The notes beneath the pieces are model-generated. The model had not been told where the DNA came from, searched no databases, and saw nothing but the letters and a program-made list of their open reading frames with translations. Shown one piece after another: positions 10,895 through 23,122 of a stretch of DNA of 64,000 nucleotides. Each line of letters starts with the position of its first letter. Position 1 is the stretch's first letter. The translations under genes were made by a program, and so were the position numbers. The stretch comes from Botryotinia globosa (taxonomy: Eukaryota; Ascomycota; Leotiomycetes; Helotiales; Sclerotiniaceae): the NCBI GenBank assembly GCA_014898425.1, contig RCSZ01000004.1, forward strand, positions 2,294,001 to 2,358,000. The letters run 5' to 3'.

Positions 10895-12925
10895 ATGGAA
10901 GTCCTCCCAAAGTATTCTTACACACCCCTCGACACCTCCAAACCTTCAATTCGTCTTCTCCGTCTTCAGCGCAGCGAACAAGGTTCAATCAGCGGCTTGT
11001 TAGAAGTTTTTTCCCTCGATGATCCGGAACGTCCTGTCTTTAGAACTCTGTCTTACGTTTGGGGCCCTAAAGTGTTTCCTCATAGTATCTTTATCAACGG
11101 GCATCCATTTCCTGTACTGAACAGTCTTCACCCACTCTTAGAAATTATCTGCGATGATGAAAAATGGAAGTCAAGTTGGTGGTGGATTGATTCAATTTGC
11201 ATTGATCAAAATGTGGGACCCATTGCAGAAGTGGAACGCAATATTCAGGTCGCTATGATGAGAAGAATTTACGAGAAATCAGAAAGGACTATTGGTTGGC
11301 TCGGTCTGGGAGACAACGAGGGCGAGCAGGCAATCCAATTTTTGAAGATGTTAGCAAACCACAAGAAAAGATTAGATTCGGTTCACCAAAGAAGATTAGG
11401 TGGAGAGAGAAGAGCGAAAGAGGAAGAGCTAGGGAGTGAGTTGAGTGATAGGAGCAAGTGGGCTGCATTGGAAAAGTTATTATTGAGACCTTGGTGGACG
11501 AGAGTTTGGACACTTCAAGAGTATCTTGTTCCACGAAAATTCGTGTTTCAGTGCGGACAAGAGGCCATAGATAGACGGAAATTGATTACAGCAATGAGTA
11601 CGATAGGGTCATGCAGGAGAATTGATGAGACTTTGCTGGCTCACAAAGCATTCGAAGCTCCGTGGATACGTCGTCGTGTATTCCATTGGTATCAAAGACG
11701 CGCTCCGGTACAATTGATAGGACTGATGGGATACATCTCAGATTACAAAGCTTCTGATCCTCGGGATAGAATTTATTCTGTTCTCGGCTTGGCTGCGGAT
11801 GGATTCTTAGCTGATCCGCCGAGATATCAAGATAGCTTTGAAGTGGTTTATTCAAATTTGGTCAAAAGTTTTGTTGAGAAACACAAGAGTTTGGATATTA
11901 TCTGCTTCGTGGATCGATTCCATTGTTTAGAATATTCGCATGGCCAGCCAATACTCCCCTCTTGGGTACCAGATTGGAGAGCTGATGTACAGCCATGGAT
12001 GGTTCCTGCAATAGCTGCTCAAAGTGGTGCAAAGCACGTTGGAAACCTTCGTCCTATAATGTTCTGGTATCCTAAGGGTAACAATTGCGATGTTTTTATG
12101 GCTGGAAAGAGCAATGTCCCTGTGAAATACAATTTCTCCACCGATCTCCGGATACTGACCTGCCAAGGAGTCTTCGTAGATTTTGTCGACGGTATTGGCG
12201 GCCTCAAGGTAGTCTACACAGATGAAGATAAGACGAACGACGAAGTCGCTGAGGTGTACCAGAGCGTCGAGTCAACAAGCATACATGAAACATCTCAAGC
12301 TTCCCAAAGCAACGCCAAGTTACTAACTCAAGTTGAATTGGACGCTGAACAGGCATCTAGATACATGGATCACATTTTTCGCTGCTTGATGCTGAACCGG
12401 CAAGACCGATATCTAAGTCAGGATATATCAGCCAAAGAATTCTCGTACCTAGAATTCCAAGCATTTTGTTTCGCGGCAATGACAAGACCAGGTGATGTAC
12501 ACCCTCTGTTTCTCGATTGGTTTGAACGCAATCGGACACTCCGAATCGGTTCCCACTCACTCGAGCAGATATGCAAAGCGACACCACTTCCGGAGTCTGA
12601 GTTCTCCACTGATTATGATTTCATGGATATCTCAACCAACGAACAAGGATTCATTTCTCGCTTCAGAGATACCACCAAATGGATGGCGCGAAGACTTATG
12701 GCCACCAACCAAGGACTCATAGGTATGGTTCCGTGCCGAGCACGGAAAAGTGACCAAGTTTGGATTCTTCTTGGATGTAGTATCCCACTGATTTTGAGAA
12801 AGTGGGAGGATAATGAAGGCTATCAAGTGATTGGAGAGTGTTACCTCCACGGATATATGAGTGGCGAAATTCAGGAAGAAGTTAGTAGTGGAATCAGAAC
12901 AGTCGAGGATGTATGCTTGTTATGA
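10895..12925 (+). CDS. HET-domain protein
   Basis: Intronless 676-aa protein with an N-terminal heterokaryon-incompatibility (HET) domain. Signature blocks are visible: FRTLSYVWG (about residue 50), WWWIDSICIDQN with ERNIQVAMMRRIYEKSERTIGWLG (about 95-140), WWTRVWTLQEY (about 200) and RDRIYSVLGLAADG (about 290). HET proteins trigger or modulate cell death when genetically different hyphae fuse; most family members have no assigned partner. The C-terminal half has no recognised domain. ATG 10895 follows an in-frame GTG at 10892 and is the natural start. Unlike its neighbours the gene is intact, although it sits among pseudogenes, which is typical of the variable regions where these genes expand. 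Confidence 0.93.
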   Translation: MEVLPKYSYTPLDTSKPSIRLLRLQRSEQGSISGLLEVFSLDDPERPVFRTLSYVWGPKVFPHSIFINGHPFPVLNSLHPLLEIICDDEKWKSSWWWIDSICIDQNVGPIAEVERNIQVAMMRRIYEKSERTIGWLGLGDNEGEQAIQFLKMLANHKKRLDSVHQRRLGGERRAKEEELGSELSDRSKWAALEKLLLRPWWTRVWTLQEYLVPRKFVFQCGQEAIDRRKLITAMSTIGSCRRIDETLLAHKAFEAPWIRRRVFHWYQRRAPVQLIGLMGYISDYKASDPRDRIYSVLGLAADGFLADPPRYQDSFEVVYSNLVKSFVEKHKSLDIICFVDRFHCLEYSHGQPILPSWVPDWRADVQPWMVPAIAAQSGAKHVGNLRPIMFWYPKGNNCDVFMAGKSNVPVKYNFSTDLRILTCQGVFVDFVDGIGGLKVVYTDEDKTNDEVAEVYQSVESTSIHETSQASQSNAKLLTQVELDAEQASRYMDHIFRCLMLNRQDRYLSQDISAKEFSYLEFQAFCFAAMTRPGDVHPLFLDWFERNRTLRIGSHSLEQICKATPLPESEFSTDYDFMDISTNEQGFISRFRDTTKWMARRLMATNQGLIGMVPCRARKSDQVWILLGCSIPLILRKWEDNEGYQVIGECYLHGYMSGEIQEEVSSGIRTVEDVCLL

Positions 12926-15026
12926 TAATCGGGATCAACTTTTCCGTTAGTCCGGAGCATAATACATATTTGAAAGCTTACCAATACTGAGCATCATGTA
13001 ATATAACAAGTGCTTTGAATGGTTGGATGGTTCATACATTAAGTGAGCCATTCTGGTACTAAAATATACGTGAATTTCTCACCAAATACACATTCCCATC
13101 ACAATCAATAAATCGATCTGACTATCCCGAGTTCTGAGGATAAAATAATAGATGTTAGTACTTGAGAGCTCCAAGGAAAAGCATAAATTCAACAACTCAA
13201 CGTCCATAGATCATCAACACGTAAGCGACAATAGGAAATGGTACTCATTCATAAATTTCAAATTCCACCACTCGACTCCCATGAGCCTTCGCAAATAACT
13301 CATGAACCATCCAATCGAACAGTAAAACCCTATCTCATACAGACGAACAGTACATTGTAAAGACAAGGACATATACACCCACCATACTCAGCCAATTCGA
13401 CACCCCGACCCAGACATTAAGACCCCTCGATTACAAGAAACCATCGCAAGTAAGTCTTACGCATTACAACCAATGCATGACGATCCCAAAACGTCCAACC
13501 GACTTCGGCCATTCCACGCCCCTGGACCATGGAAAGCGTATGGCAACACAAGTACAAGAATCTATTGTGAAACTTGATTTGCATGGGTAAGTTAGTCATG
13601 GCACGGGATGACATGCGGGGTTCCGGAAAGAGATTCTTTGGTCTATTGAAGTTTGGTAAGTATCCTGCACTAGGATCAAATAGATAGGGATTGTGAAATT
13701 GAAACCTGGTAGCTGTTTAATGGTTGATTGACATCACTTTTGGTTTTATTTTTCTTGTGTGCTGGTCAGATTGATATTGTGCAAATCCCCGATTTATGTT
13801 ACGCGGTATCAGTTCCCATCCGCTTTTATGTTTTTATACCCATTTATAAACCTCGGATATTACTCTCCTAGTTGTGCTCCGTAACTCCATAAGACTCTCT
13901 CACTCCGTCCGGAGGTTATATCGTCCCGCACGCGCACAGGACACCATTCTTTTGAAATTGGCGCTTTTAGACCTGACATGTGTAATGTATATTCTGTCTA
14001 GTGTAAGCAGTGATTTTCGTCTTTGGAAATTTCGACAAAAGAGCAGAAGGAAGTGACAGTTCTTTTGACAGGTATGTCCTAGATGAGGAATGGCGTGGTG
14101 AGAAGAGTTGTTTCTGCTGCGAGGGACTGGAAACAGATTGCACAGGACTGGTGCTCTTCTTTGTGCAGTGATATGTGTTTTGTACCAGGTGGGTATTCGG
14201 TGAGTGGAGAATTCCTATAGCAGATAAATTGCATTGATTAATCATGCACGAAAATAAGGCGAAGCTCATGGAGTGCAAATATCCAGAACATGCTTTGCTG
14301 GCGACAGAAGACTCAATGGCAAATCCCCGAGTCGAATGCAAAGTATCATCCGTCAACGTGTTTACCGTTTCCACAGGACTCCTCCGTCTGAGGGTTGAAG
14401 GTACACCGCATTCTGCATCGAGCCTTCATGGCAGGGATTCCCAAACTTGTTTCTTCTAAAGAGTAACACGAGATTCATATTGTATGTCGTGCGTTACAGA
14501 TTCATCGTTGTCAACTTTACCATCTTTCATCCCACGCTGTGCTTATAGATCAGATGGACCGCTAGGTCAGCCGTGAGAGCATAAGTGGAACTATGAGTAT
14601 CCAATGCTAAGGTCTAACTTGATAGTTCAAACATACATCCTTCGTTTTTAACAGCTGACATCATGTATAGAAGCATTGATGGTGAAAGAGGGCAACCCGA
14701 AAACGAGTTCATCTCCCAATAATTCCAAAATTAAGAGATGTGATGATCAGATGATATGCTCTTCAGAGCCAAAGTAACTCAAGATAGGTGTGCACTGTGT
14801 GCATCTTCACGGCATATCAAATTTATCGCATTTGAAGTCCAGAGCCCAGGAGCTCCCTGGGTATGACTATTGACCATCTTGGCCAATTGACAAAGGCTGG
14901 GATACAAATGACAGCCTGGAAGGTATTGATAGGGTACTATATCTTTGAAGCTTTGGAAGATTACCAACAGTGACAAGCATACAGATGTATGGCCTTGTAT
15001 TTGTGCTTGTGCTCGTTTGAAGTTTC
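12926..15026. other. Intergenic, no supported gene
   Basis: Normal-composition DNA with only short, motif-free frames on both strands (for example 13967-14374 minus, 14244-14459 plus). No tRNA, splice-supported gene or repeat was identified. Confidence 0.4.
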
Positions 15027-15664
15027 TCAAGTACCCTTGTATTTTCTGTGAATCCTCGAAACCATGTGCAAAAACCGGAAAACCGAACCATAACGAGTCT
15101 GTCCCGTAAATGTATACAACAACCCTCCCTCCTGGTAGTTTTCAGGCTGAATTCCAAACGCTTTGAAAACGGGCCATAGAGTATATAGAGGGATCGATTT
15201 TAGGAACCAAGATTGAATAGAGCGGGGTAGTCCCGATGTTACACACGAACCAGCCAGCCATTCGTTCTCATCTTCGACGGCGTACAGATCAAGCTTTTTG
15301 GAGATGACTGTAGGAAGGCCATTCAATCCAGCAACCCGGCGAGAGGGACCAATGAATTTCGATAATCACGGTTACCCAATTTTTTACCGGACGAACCCAT
15401 TTTGAGCCGTCGGGGCTACGGCATTTTGGTGAATTGTAATACCGAGATCTGTGGAAAGGAAATCAAGTTTTTCATCCTGGATAACCGGGGGGCGTCTTTT
15501 GGAATAGGGGCGGAGGGTATTTCAACGGCTGTCATTGTTATGTCCTGATCCGTTGGAAAAAATTCAGTATTCCCTTCAATACACGGAGGCCCTGTTCGTT
15601 TCAGTTGCGACACCAGGCTAAAAGAGTAGGAACAAACTGGAGAACACCATTTTTCCTTATCCAC
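15027..15664 (-). pseudogene. Possible gene relic of unknown family
   Basis: Two minus-strand frames, 15664-15416 and 15326-15027, have protein-like composition (for example GPPCIEGNTEFFPTDQD; DLYAVEDENEWLAGSCVTSG; KSIPLYTLWPVFKAFGIQP). They are separated by stops and frame changes and not by a convincing intron. I do not recognise the family. It may simply be noise. Confidence 0.22.
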
Positions 15665-18440
15665 AAAATATCTTGGTGGTCAGCAAGAAAGGAAGAATAT
15701 GGGCCTCCAGGTCGGATACATGGCCAATAAGCATGTTTCTGGAGATGTAATGGTTTTGCGAGCTCTGTTTAGCTTAGTAGTGGCAGCATCTTTGCAATGT
15801 AACAGGATCCTCTTACCGAAAAATAACTATCTCGGTTCATCGCGAGTAAGGTAACATATACTAAAGCTAATCCTCCGAATCTCCATAATGCTGCAAGTAC
15901 CTTAGCTAACCAGAATTCTATCAGGATACTGAAATTGCAAGTTTCGAAAAACTGGAGTTCATGAGTGTAGGTAATTATGTTCCAAATGGTGCCTGAAGAA
16001 TTTTGTTGAGTGAGTGCGGGACGTGGTGCAGAATTGACCAGGCTCTGCTTCCGATGAAGATTCTATTTTCTTCAATTTCTTGTATAATTTGGGCCTCAGG
16101 GATGCTGAACACTGCATGTGAAAGTGACCAGACAGCATTCTTCTTGGTAGATATATGTTGTGATTATTATCTGGACGCTGCAGACCTTGGTTGTTGGCAA
16201 TGACCTTCTATGCACCCATTTTTTCTTATTCAAAAAAGGAATAATGCTACTGATTAAGTTCAGTAATGGCCTGATTATTCCCTGCTTCGATAACTTTATG
16301 TACCAAATTAAAATTCGTTGATCGCTCGATAGTTTTGGGAAAGATCCGTTGCTGGGGTTGCTAGAAGATAGAATACCTCGGCATAAGTTTCCTTTTAAAG
16401 CAATCTAAACTGACTTGACTCTGTAGAACATGAGCTGAGAGAAAAGGAATCGAGATATTACACCATCATAGATGCATACCTCCAGAGTAATAGGCAACAA
16501 AAGTTACAATAACGAGTCTGTGAGGCAGCGTGAGCGGCGAGCGCAGCAGATCTACATCGTATTGAATCATTTTGGTAGGTTTATGACCTTGGCTCAAGTC
16601 TCTATAACGAATGATCGAAATACACGATAACTTTGGGAAGAGATGAGATAACTAAGAAGCAACAATGACAGGATATGCCCTGAAAGACCTCTCATGTCTC
16701 TCGGAGTCTGTTTGTTAGTCGGCCAATTGACAGTGAATATGTATATGTCACCCTCTTCCGTGGAATGTGACACTGAAGGTCCGAAGCGGGAAGAGTACAT
16801 GCACAGTGAAGATGATGCCTTTCCCATTAAGCCTTGAGTAAGGTCACCAGCATCTACGCTTGCCATCCTCTCAAAGGACGTAAATCAAGGGAGTGGACAA
16901 CTAGAAGAATGTTCCTCTGGATAGATGGCTTTCTTGCACGACCTTGCGCAACAGATAGAGTGATGATGTACTGGCGGTGTGGTGGTAAAGAGAGATGAGA
17001 GAAGAGGGGGAGGAGTAAAATGAGGAGCACCAGAAACAATGGTAGCGGATGGTAGCGAATAGGTGGGTATTGGTTGATGATTAGATGCACTGTGGATGAA
17101 CAGCTCGGGGGTTTAAGCCATGGATCATATCGTAATTCCTAGCTTTTTGACACCACCGCCCACCACTGCCACCCACCAATGTCTGTGAGTGCATCACCGG
17201 CATTGTGTTGGTATCTAGGGACTCAAGGTACTCTATATACTTTGCAGCTTTGCTGTATGTCGGAAAGAATCGATTGGGCTAGTCGGTCAACTTTTCCCTG
17301 CAATGAACTAGCCCCCAAAACTTCTATTATTGAGTAGGTATGTAAAGACATCCCGTGAGAATCCATGGAAAACTTCAATGAAAGTCGGCGAGCCTTTGCG
17401 TGGAGTAAGAGTCGTAAGTATGATGACGATTGGAATAGGGTTCAACAGTCGATGTCTCTTTCTCTCCGAAGCACCTTCCGCTGATACAATCGAGTTGCCA
17501 TCTTCAAAGGATTTTTCAAGTATCATACGTAGAGTAGTGCAGATATGTCATTATCAATTCTAATGCTGATAGTGCATAGTGCATAGTGCACGGATCGAAG
17601 AACGGGAACTAGAACTTTAGCGGCACCTTCAACATCCACTCCACCACTCCCAAATGCAACTAAAATGTTACAAACTTACAATCCCGGAGATGTTTCGAAC
17701 CGTCAAACATCACAGCTGTACCCCTCGAGCCCTGTTCAAGACAAGACCAGAAAAGAACGCAAAGGCCCAAGTTCATTTACCTAGCTGGCTAGGTTTAACC
17801 CCAAAAAAGAATCAACCCCTTGCCTGACACTTTATCCGCATGCCCAAAAACACGGAAGGCCGGGCTTGCTGAATTATGCTGCAATAGAAGTCGTCCGCCA
17901 GTCATTCATCGCAATTCAAGACACATCCACCAAACATACCGCACGTTATCCCGCAAAGTAGGAGTCTTAACCAACCAGAAAGCTCTCCATACCACAGGTC
18001 GCACTCTCAATATCACTCACCCGGTTCCTGGGACTTTCATAGCTTCCTTGAAGCCTCCAGCCATTACCATGCTTCCTGTCACTCCAGGGTTGTCCTCCAT
18101 TGGAGTTTCTATATCTCCCCCCAGCTTTCCCCGCGACTATCAATGAAGAGCTGCTCTTTTTTCCTTTCTATCATTATTGTACTTTGAAGTTACACATATA
18201 TTAAATTTGATTCCAACCCTCATTCATGCACTCGCAATCAGATCTCGAACAATCAAACAAATCTCTTGTACTTCGCCCTCCTCGGCCACTCATATATAGC
18301 ACCGCATCTCTGGTTGAGCAATTACTATCATTATTTCATTTCGAATCTCGAGACATTAATGACACTTCAAGGTAGCAATCCTTCCACATCTCTATCGTCA
18401 ATTGTTAAGCTCTAATGTGTTAGATACTTACTAGTAGCCT
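15665..18440. other. Intergenic, no supported gene
   Basis: No family-bearing frame. The sequence 17567-17591 holds three tandem copies of ATAGTGC. The last 600 bp is pyrimidine-rich and is likely the promoter and 5'-UTR of the velvet gene. Confidence 0.4.
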
Positions 18441-19675
18441 ATGCAGATACCTCTACCTGACAACACTCGATCGAACGTCTATAATATCACGATATATTTG
18501 ACACTCTCTTACAACATGTATCATTCAAATCACGACGCACTACCAATTCATCAGCCATCTGATGGTAGGAGCATCAGCTATGGACGAGAGCCGCTACCCT
18601 ACCACGACAATGGTGACGACAGGGCGCAAATGCCAAATTTCAATCCTCCCAGGCTTCCTCCCATATCTTCATTGCTATCCTCTTTACCACCGGAACAAGT
18701 TGAGGAGGGTCAGGCATTCGACGGTTCATATCGCCCGCCATCACAAGGACCACGGTCTCCAGTGGCATTGAATAGACCAATGTACCTGCATCAGCAACAA
18801 CGCAGTCCTCGAGAGCTAGAACGTACTTTCAAGCATTCCCAAAGCCCGCTATCTCCATACTCGACATGTCCACCGACACCCATGTCAGATGCATTCGCGA
18901 CTAGGGAAGGATCTGTTGCAGCTCATCACCACGGTCCGTTTGCGCCTCCCAGGTATGTTATTTTGGTATCCATTGTCAATGGATGAAGGCTCATTGTACT
19001 CCAAGGGCTCCGCCACCACTCCTTCCTCAGCCAGAATGTAGACTGGTCGTCATGCAACAGCCAATATCAGCACGAGCTTGTGGATATGGAGACAAGGACC
19101 GTCGAATGATAGATCCGCCGCCAATCCTGACACTCGAAGTATTCGATAAGGATACAGGTCAGGCTGTTGATCCGAAAGAGAGAAAAAAAGTCTTGAATAA
19201 ACACATGCCAATAGTTCATTGCACACTATGGAATCCCTATACGAATTGCGAAGATGACAAGATCGAGGGGAGCAGTGACCGTAGAAACCAGAGGAGGATG
19301 GTAGGCACGATGGTGTGTAACGGGTTCAAAGCACTCGATCCTCATGGCGATGAACGATTCTTCTTCACTTTTGCCGATTTGTCTGTTCGGTTTCCGGGTG
19401 ACTATCAACTGAAGTTCAGATTAACGTTGATTGACCCAGCTGCAATGGGAAAAGGTCAAAGGAACGGGATCATGAGTCCGCTGTTAAGTAATATCTTCAA
19501 GGTACACAATGCCAAAGACTTTGAGGGTATGAGACCGAGCTCTGATCTGGCGAAATCTCTTGTCAGCCAGGGCTATCCAAATATTCTGAAGATCAAGAAG
19601 GGAAACGCGAAAACAATTGCAATGGTTGGCCAAGGGGACGACGATGATGACGATGATGAGATGGGAGGAATGTAA
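18441..19675 (+). CDS. velC: Velvet-family regulator, VelC type
   Basis: Two exons, 18441-18952 and 19006-19675, join in frame across a 53-nt intron (GTATGT...CAAG) to give 393 aa; ATG 18516 (MYHSNHD...) is an equally good start and would give 368 aa. The N-terminal third is disordered and rich in Pro, Ser and Gln. The velvet domain starts at VVMQQPISARACGYGDKDRR, with DPPPILTLEV, IVHCTLWNPY, FFFTFADLSVRFPGDYQLKF and the closing DFEGMRPSSDLAKSLVSQGY. Velvet factors are NF-kB-fold DNA-binding proteins that pair with one another to control development and secondary metabolism. The IVHCTLW block and the order of blocks resemble VelC more than VelB or VosA. The tail is acidic (a run of Asp then EMGGM). 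A GTAAGT overlaps the stop codon, so a further 3' exon cannot be excluded. Confidence 0.88.
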
Positions 19676-21043
19676 GTGAGGGACGCACGTGAAGCCAGTT
19701 TCAGCTGAGCATAATGATAAGGAGTCAGCCAAAGTCTAGGGAATGGCTGCTTTGATAGTGAGAGCGACTTACGAGCCTCGATTTTTGCATTGGATTCATT
19801 GTTGATGGGTTGAAAGCGGGAGTTAGCGTCTCAAAATGGTTCCTCTTTTGGTGAAGAGATTTGGATAACAGTATGAATTTATGAATTTATGAGGGGCAAG
19901 AGCAAGAGCAAGAGCAAGAGCAAGAGCAAGAGCAAGAGCAAGAGCAAGAGCAAGAGCAAGAGCAAGAGCAAGAGCAAGAGCAAGAGCAAGAGCAAGAGCA
20001 AGAGCAAGAGCAAGAGCAAGAGCAAGAGCAAGAGCAAGAGCAAGAGCAAGAGCAAGAGCAAGAGCAAGAGCAAGAGCAAGAGCAAGAGCAAGAGCAAGAG
20101 CAAGAGCGACAACGTTGGTATTGGGCTGTACTGATAATTGTACTGGCTGTTTGGTGAAAACTTTGATATTATGATCAAACCTCACCCCAAGTTCTGTATT
20201 TTACAAATTGTTATTGTGGTGGCAGTGGAAGATATATCAAGGAACATAAATAAATGTTAAACATCGAATATCAGAGATCAATTGAAGACGGTATATCAAA
20301 ATTTGTTCATATTCTTTACTTTTTCTTCTCCTATTCTTCAATTAGCTCTAGCTACCTATTCATCTACCTACCTACCTATATATCTGAATAGATCTAGGCA
20401 GCTTCGAATCCTTCGTCTCATATTACAATGGTAATGATAGAAAAAGATCAAGTTCACCAGAGATAGTCCTGTATATTTCATGCAAATCTCCACATCAATA
20501 ACAATCTTGAGAATAGGGTCTTCCTTGGGAGTAGATCAGATTTGTACACATTGGTCTATCAAACTACCTTGATATCTGAGTAGGGTGATATTGACAATTC
20601 TGAACGCATGATCCACAATGTTATATTGATTATGACCTCCAAACATCCTCCAAACTTGGTCTACCTACTTATTAGTGTCCTGAAACGTGAATGGGTGCAG
20701 ATAATTCCTAATTCTTTGACCAATGGAAGAAAATACAACAACACCTGCAATGTCAACCTCACCTAGTACCTACCTACCTACCTAGGTAACCCAAGCAAGT
20801 TGGGCGCCACACAAGGCTGAAGTGGCTGAACTGGCTGAGATTGTTCAGCCACAAACATTGACCCCGCCAATAACTTTCGAGTCCGTCAAGCTGATCTAAT
20901 CCAAGATAGGCTTAGCATGCGATAGGCTCTGGGACCCCACCACCAAAAACTTTGAACTTTTGATTGAGATTTTCCTTTTCCTTTCCTCCTTCCCTCTGGC
21001 ATAAGCCAGGAAGGGCACCATAAATTTCGTCAAGTTTGTCAAG
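19676..21043. other. Intergenic between velC and CTP synthase
   Basis: Contains the 3' flank of the velvet gene, a long hexanucleotide array (listed separately), small TACC runs near 20365 and 20768, and a CCAAT-type sequence at about 20868 in the presumed CTP synthase promoter. No gene was seen. Confidence 0.5.
19894..20107. repeat. Hexanucleotide array (GAGCAA)n, about 35 copies
   Basis: An essentially perfect tandem array of a 6-nt unit, about 213 bp long. Read on the plus strand it is purine-rich apart from one C per unit. It generates artificial frames of Lys-Ser, Ala-Leu and poly-Leu. It lies about 220 bp downstream of the velvet stop codon, possibly in or near its 3' UTR. Confidence 0.97.
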
Positions 21044-23122
21044 ATGAAGTACGTTCTTGTATCTGGAGGTATGTATTTGATTGAATCACAATTTCTGCTT
21101 TGGAATCAAGAAAAAATGAGGGTTAACATGGGTTTTAGGTGTCATTTCCGGCATTGGAAAGGGCGTTATTGGTATGTAGCCAAATTTTGAGGAATGACGA
21201 CAAAGAGATGTGAAAGATACAAGATGAGTAGTATACTGATGAAGCGGTTGCGCAACAGCCTCTTCCACCGGCTTGTTACTCAAGACAATTGGATTGAAGA
21301 TATGTTCCCGATAAACCAAAAAATCAGGCAGAATCTTTAGGCTAACTTCGAAAGAACGTCACATCCATTAAAATCGATCCTTACATGAATGTCGATGCCG
21401 GAACCATGAATCCTCTCGAGTGCGTCTAATGTGTCTATTCACGAAATCTGGAATTGAGCTAATGGGCGAGTGTGTAGGCATGGAGAGGTTTTTGTTCTCG
21501 ATGACGGAGGAGAAGTCGATCTCGATCTTGGAAACTACGAGCGCTATCTCAATATCACTCTTACTCGCGAAAATAACATCACCACGGGCAAAGTCTACCA
21601 GCATGTCATCGACCGTGAACGTAGAGGCGATTATCTCGGAAAGACTGTCCAAGTCGTGCCACATTTGACCGATGCAATTCAAGACTGGATCGAGAGAGTC
21701 GCGCGAATTCCTGTCGACGACACAAAGGAGACTCCGGATGTTTGCATCATTGAGTTGGGTGGTACTGTTGGAGATATTGAGAGTGCTCCATTCATTGAGG
21801 CTATGAGACAATTGAAGAGAAGAGCTGGAAAAGGCAACTTCTTGCAAATTCATGTCTCTTTGGTGCCTGTCATCCAAGGCGAGCAGAAGACAAAGCCAAC
21901 TCAACAAGCCATCAGAGATGTTGGTAGAGCTGGATTGGTCCCAGATTTGGTAAACTCCTCGATTGAAATTCCCGAAGTTTTTGGGGGCTAACTGTTCTAG
22001 ATTGCTTGCCGATGCGATGTTCCACTCGAGAAAAGTACCATCGAGAAGATTGCGATGTTCTGTCAAGTTGAAGGCGAACAAGTCGTGGGTGTGCACAACG
22101 TCAAATCCACTTACCACGTTCCTCTACTTCTTGAACAGCAAGGCCTTATCTCAACATTGAACAAAATTCTCAATCTCAATGAAATCTCCATGGCGAAAGC
22201 TGCTGTTGAAAAGGGGCAGCGAACATGGGCCGAGTGGAAGTCACTCACAAGCCAACAAGAACGTTCATTTGATGATGTTTCCATTGTTCTTGTTGGTAAA
22301 TATACTAAACTTCACGACTCATACCTTAGTGTCATCAAATCACTCGAACACTCAGCGATGCGATGTGGAAAGAAGCTCAAATTGATCTGGGTTGAAGCTG
22401 AGCACCTCGAGGATGATGCCAAGCCAACCGAGTTTCACAAGGCGTGGCATGAGGTCTGCACTGCAGATGGCATTCTCGTTCCTGGAGGATTCGGTGATCG
22501 TGGAACGGAGGGCATGATTGCAGCTGCAAAGTGGGCACGTACCAACAAGACGCCTTATTTGGGAATCTGTTTGGGTATGCAAATTGCCGTTATTGAGTTT
22601 GCTCGTAATGTCTGTGGCATTACTTCTGCTAATTCAGTGGAACTCAATGCAAACGCAACCGACAAAGTTATTATCTACATGCCAGAGATTGACAAGGTAA
22701 ATCTTGGTGGAACCATGCGTCTCGGATTACGCCCTACAGAATTTCAGCCGGGATCTGAATGGTCTCGTCTCCGTAAGCTTTATGGAGACAAAACCGAAGT
22801 CCACGAACGTCATCGTCATCGATATGAAGTCAACCCAGAGTATGTTGACCGATTACACGATGGTGGTCTTGAATTCGTCGGCAAAGATGACAAGGGTGAG
22901 AGAATGGAAATTGTTGAGATCAAGGATCATCCTTGGTACGTAGGTGTACAATTCCATCCGGAATACCTCTCCCGAGTTTTGGCTCCAAGTAAATCATACT
23001 TGGGATTTGTAGCAGCAGCAGCGGGATGTTTGGAAAAGATCACGGAGGACTGTTTGAAAGCTGAGTTGGACAACAGCGTCAATGGGGATTTGTCAAATGG
23101 AATCAATGGTGTTACGATCTAA
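21044..23122 (+). CDS. CTP synthase
   Basis: Makes CTP from UTP, ATP and glutamine, the last step of pyrimidine nucleotide synthesis. Six exons: 21044-21068, 21139-21171, 21259-21299, 21358-21419, 21478-21949, 22001-23122; the sum is 585 codons including the stop (584 aa, normal for fungi). Synthase half: [16 protein letters not shown] (nucleotide loop), [67 protein letters not shown]. Glutaminase half: [16 protein letters not shown] with the catalytic Cys, [10 protein letters not shown] and FHPEY with the catalytic His and Glu. Four introns are GT-AG. The third (21300-21357) is apparently AT-AC, because only this join keeps the conserved [10 protein letters not shown] sequence. Equivalent to yeast URA7/URA8. 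Confidence 0.97.
21300..21357 (+). other. Apparent AT-AC intron in CTP synthase
   Basis: This 58-nt intron begins ATATGT and ends AAAGAAC. A fungal-type branch sequence (CTAAC, 21342-21346) lies 12 nt before the 3' end. Joining 21299 to 21358 gives ...TIGLK then [11 protein letters not shown], the invariant family sequence. GT or AG alternatives in the interval create stops (ATA TAA or TGC TAA) or a wrong frame. The donor is not the U12 consensus ATATCCTT, so a U2-type AT-AC intron is the better reading. Confidence 0.75.

Noticed and set aside
18441..19675. VelB or VosA identity for the velvet gene
   Set aside because: The VelB insertion between the velvet halves is absent, and the IVHCTLW block fits VelC better; only a tree could settle it fully.
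19823..20185. Open frames through the hexanucleotide array (Ala-Leu, poly-Leu and Lys-Ser repeats)
   Set aside because: All three come from one 6-nt repeat with no domain-bearing sequence on either side.
21300..21357. U12-type (minor spliceosome) intron in CTP synthase
   Set aside because: The donor ATATGTTCC lacks the ATATCCTT consensus and the branch site looks U2-like, so a U2-type AT-AC intron is preferred.
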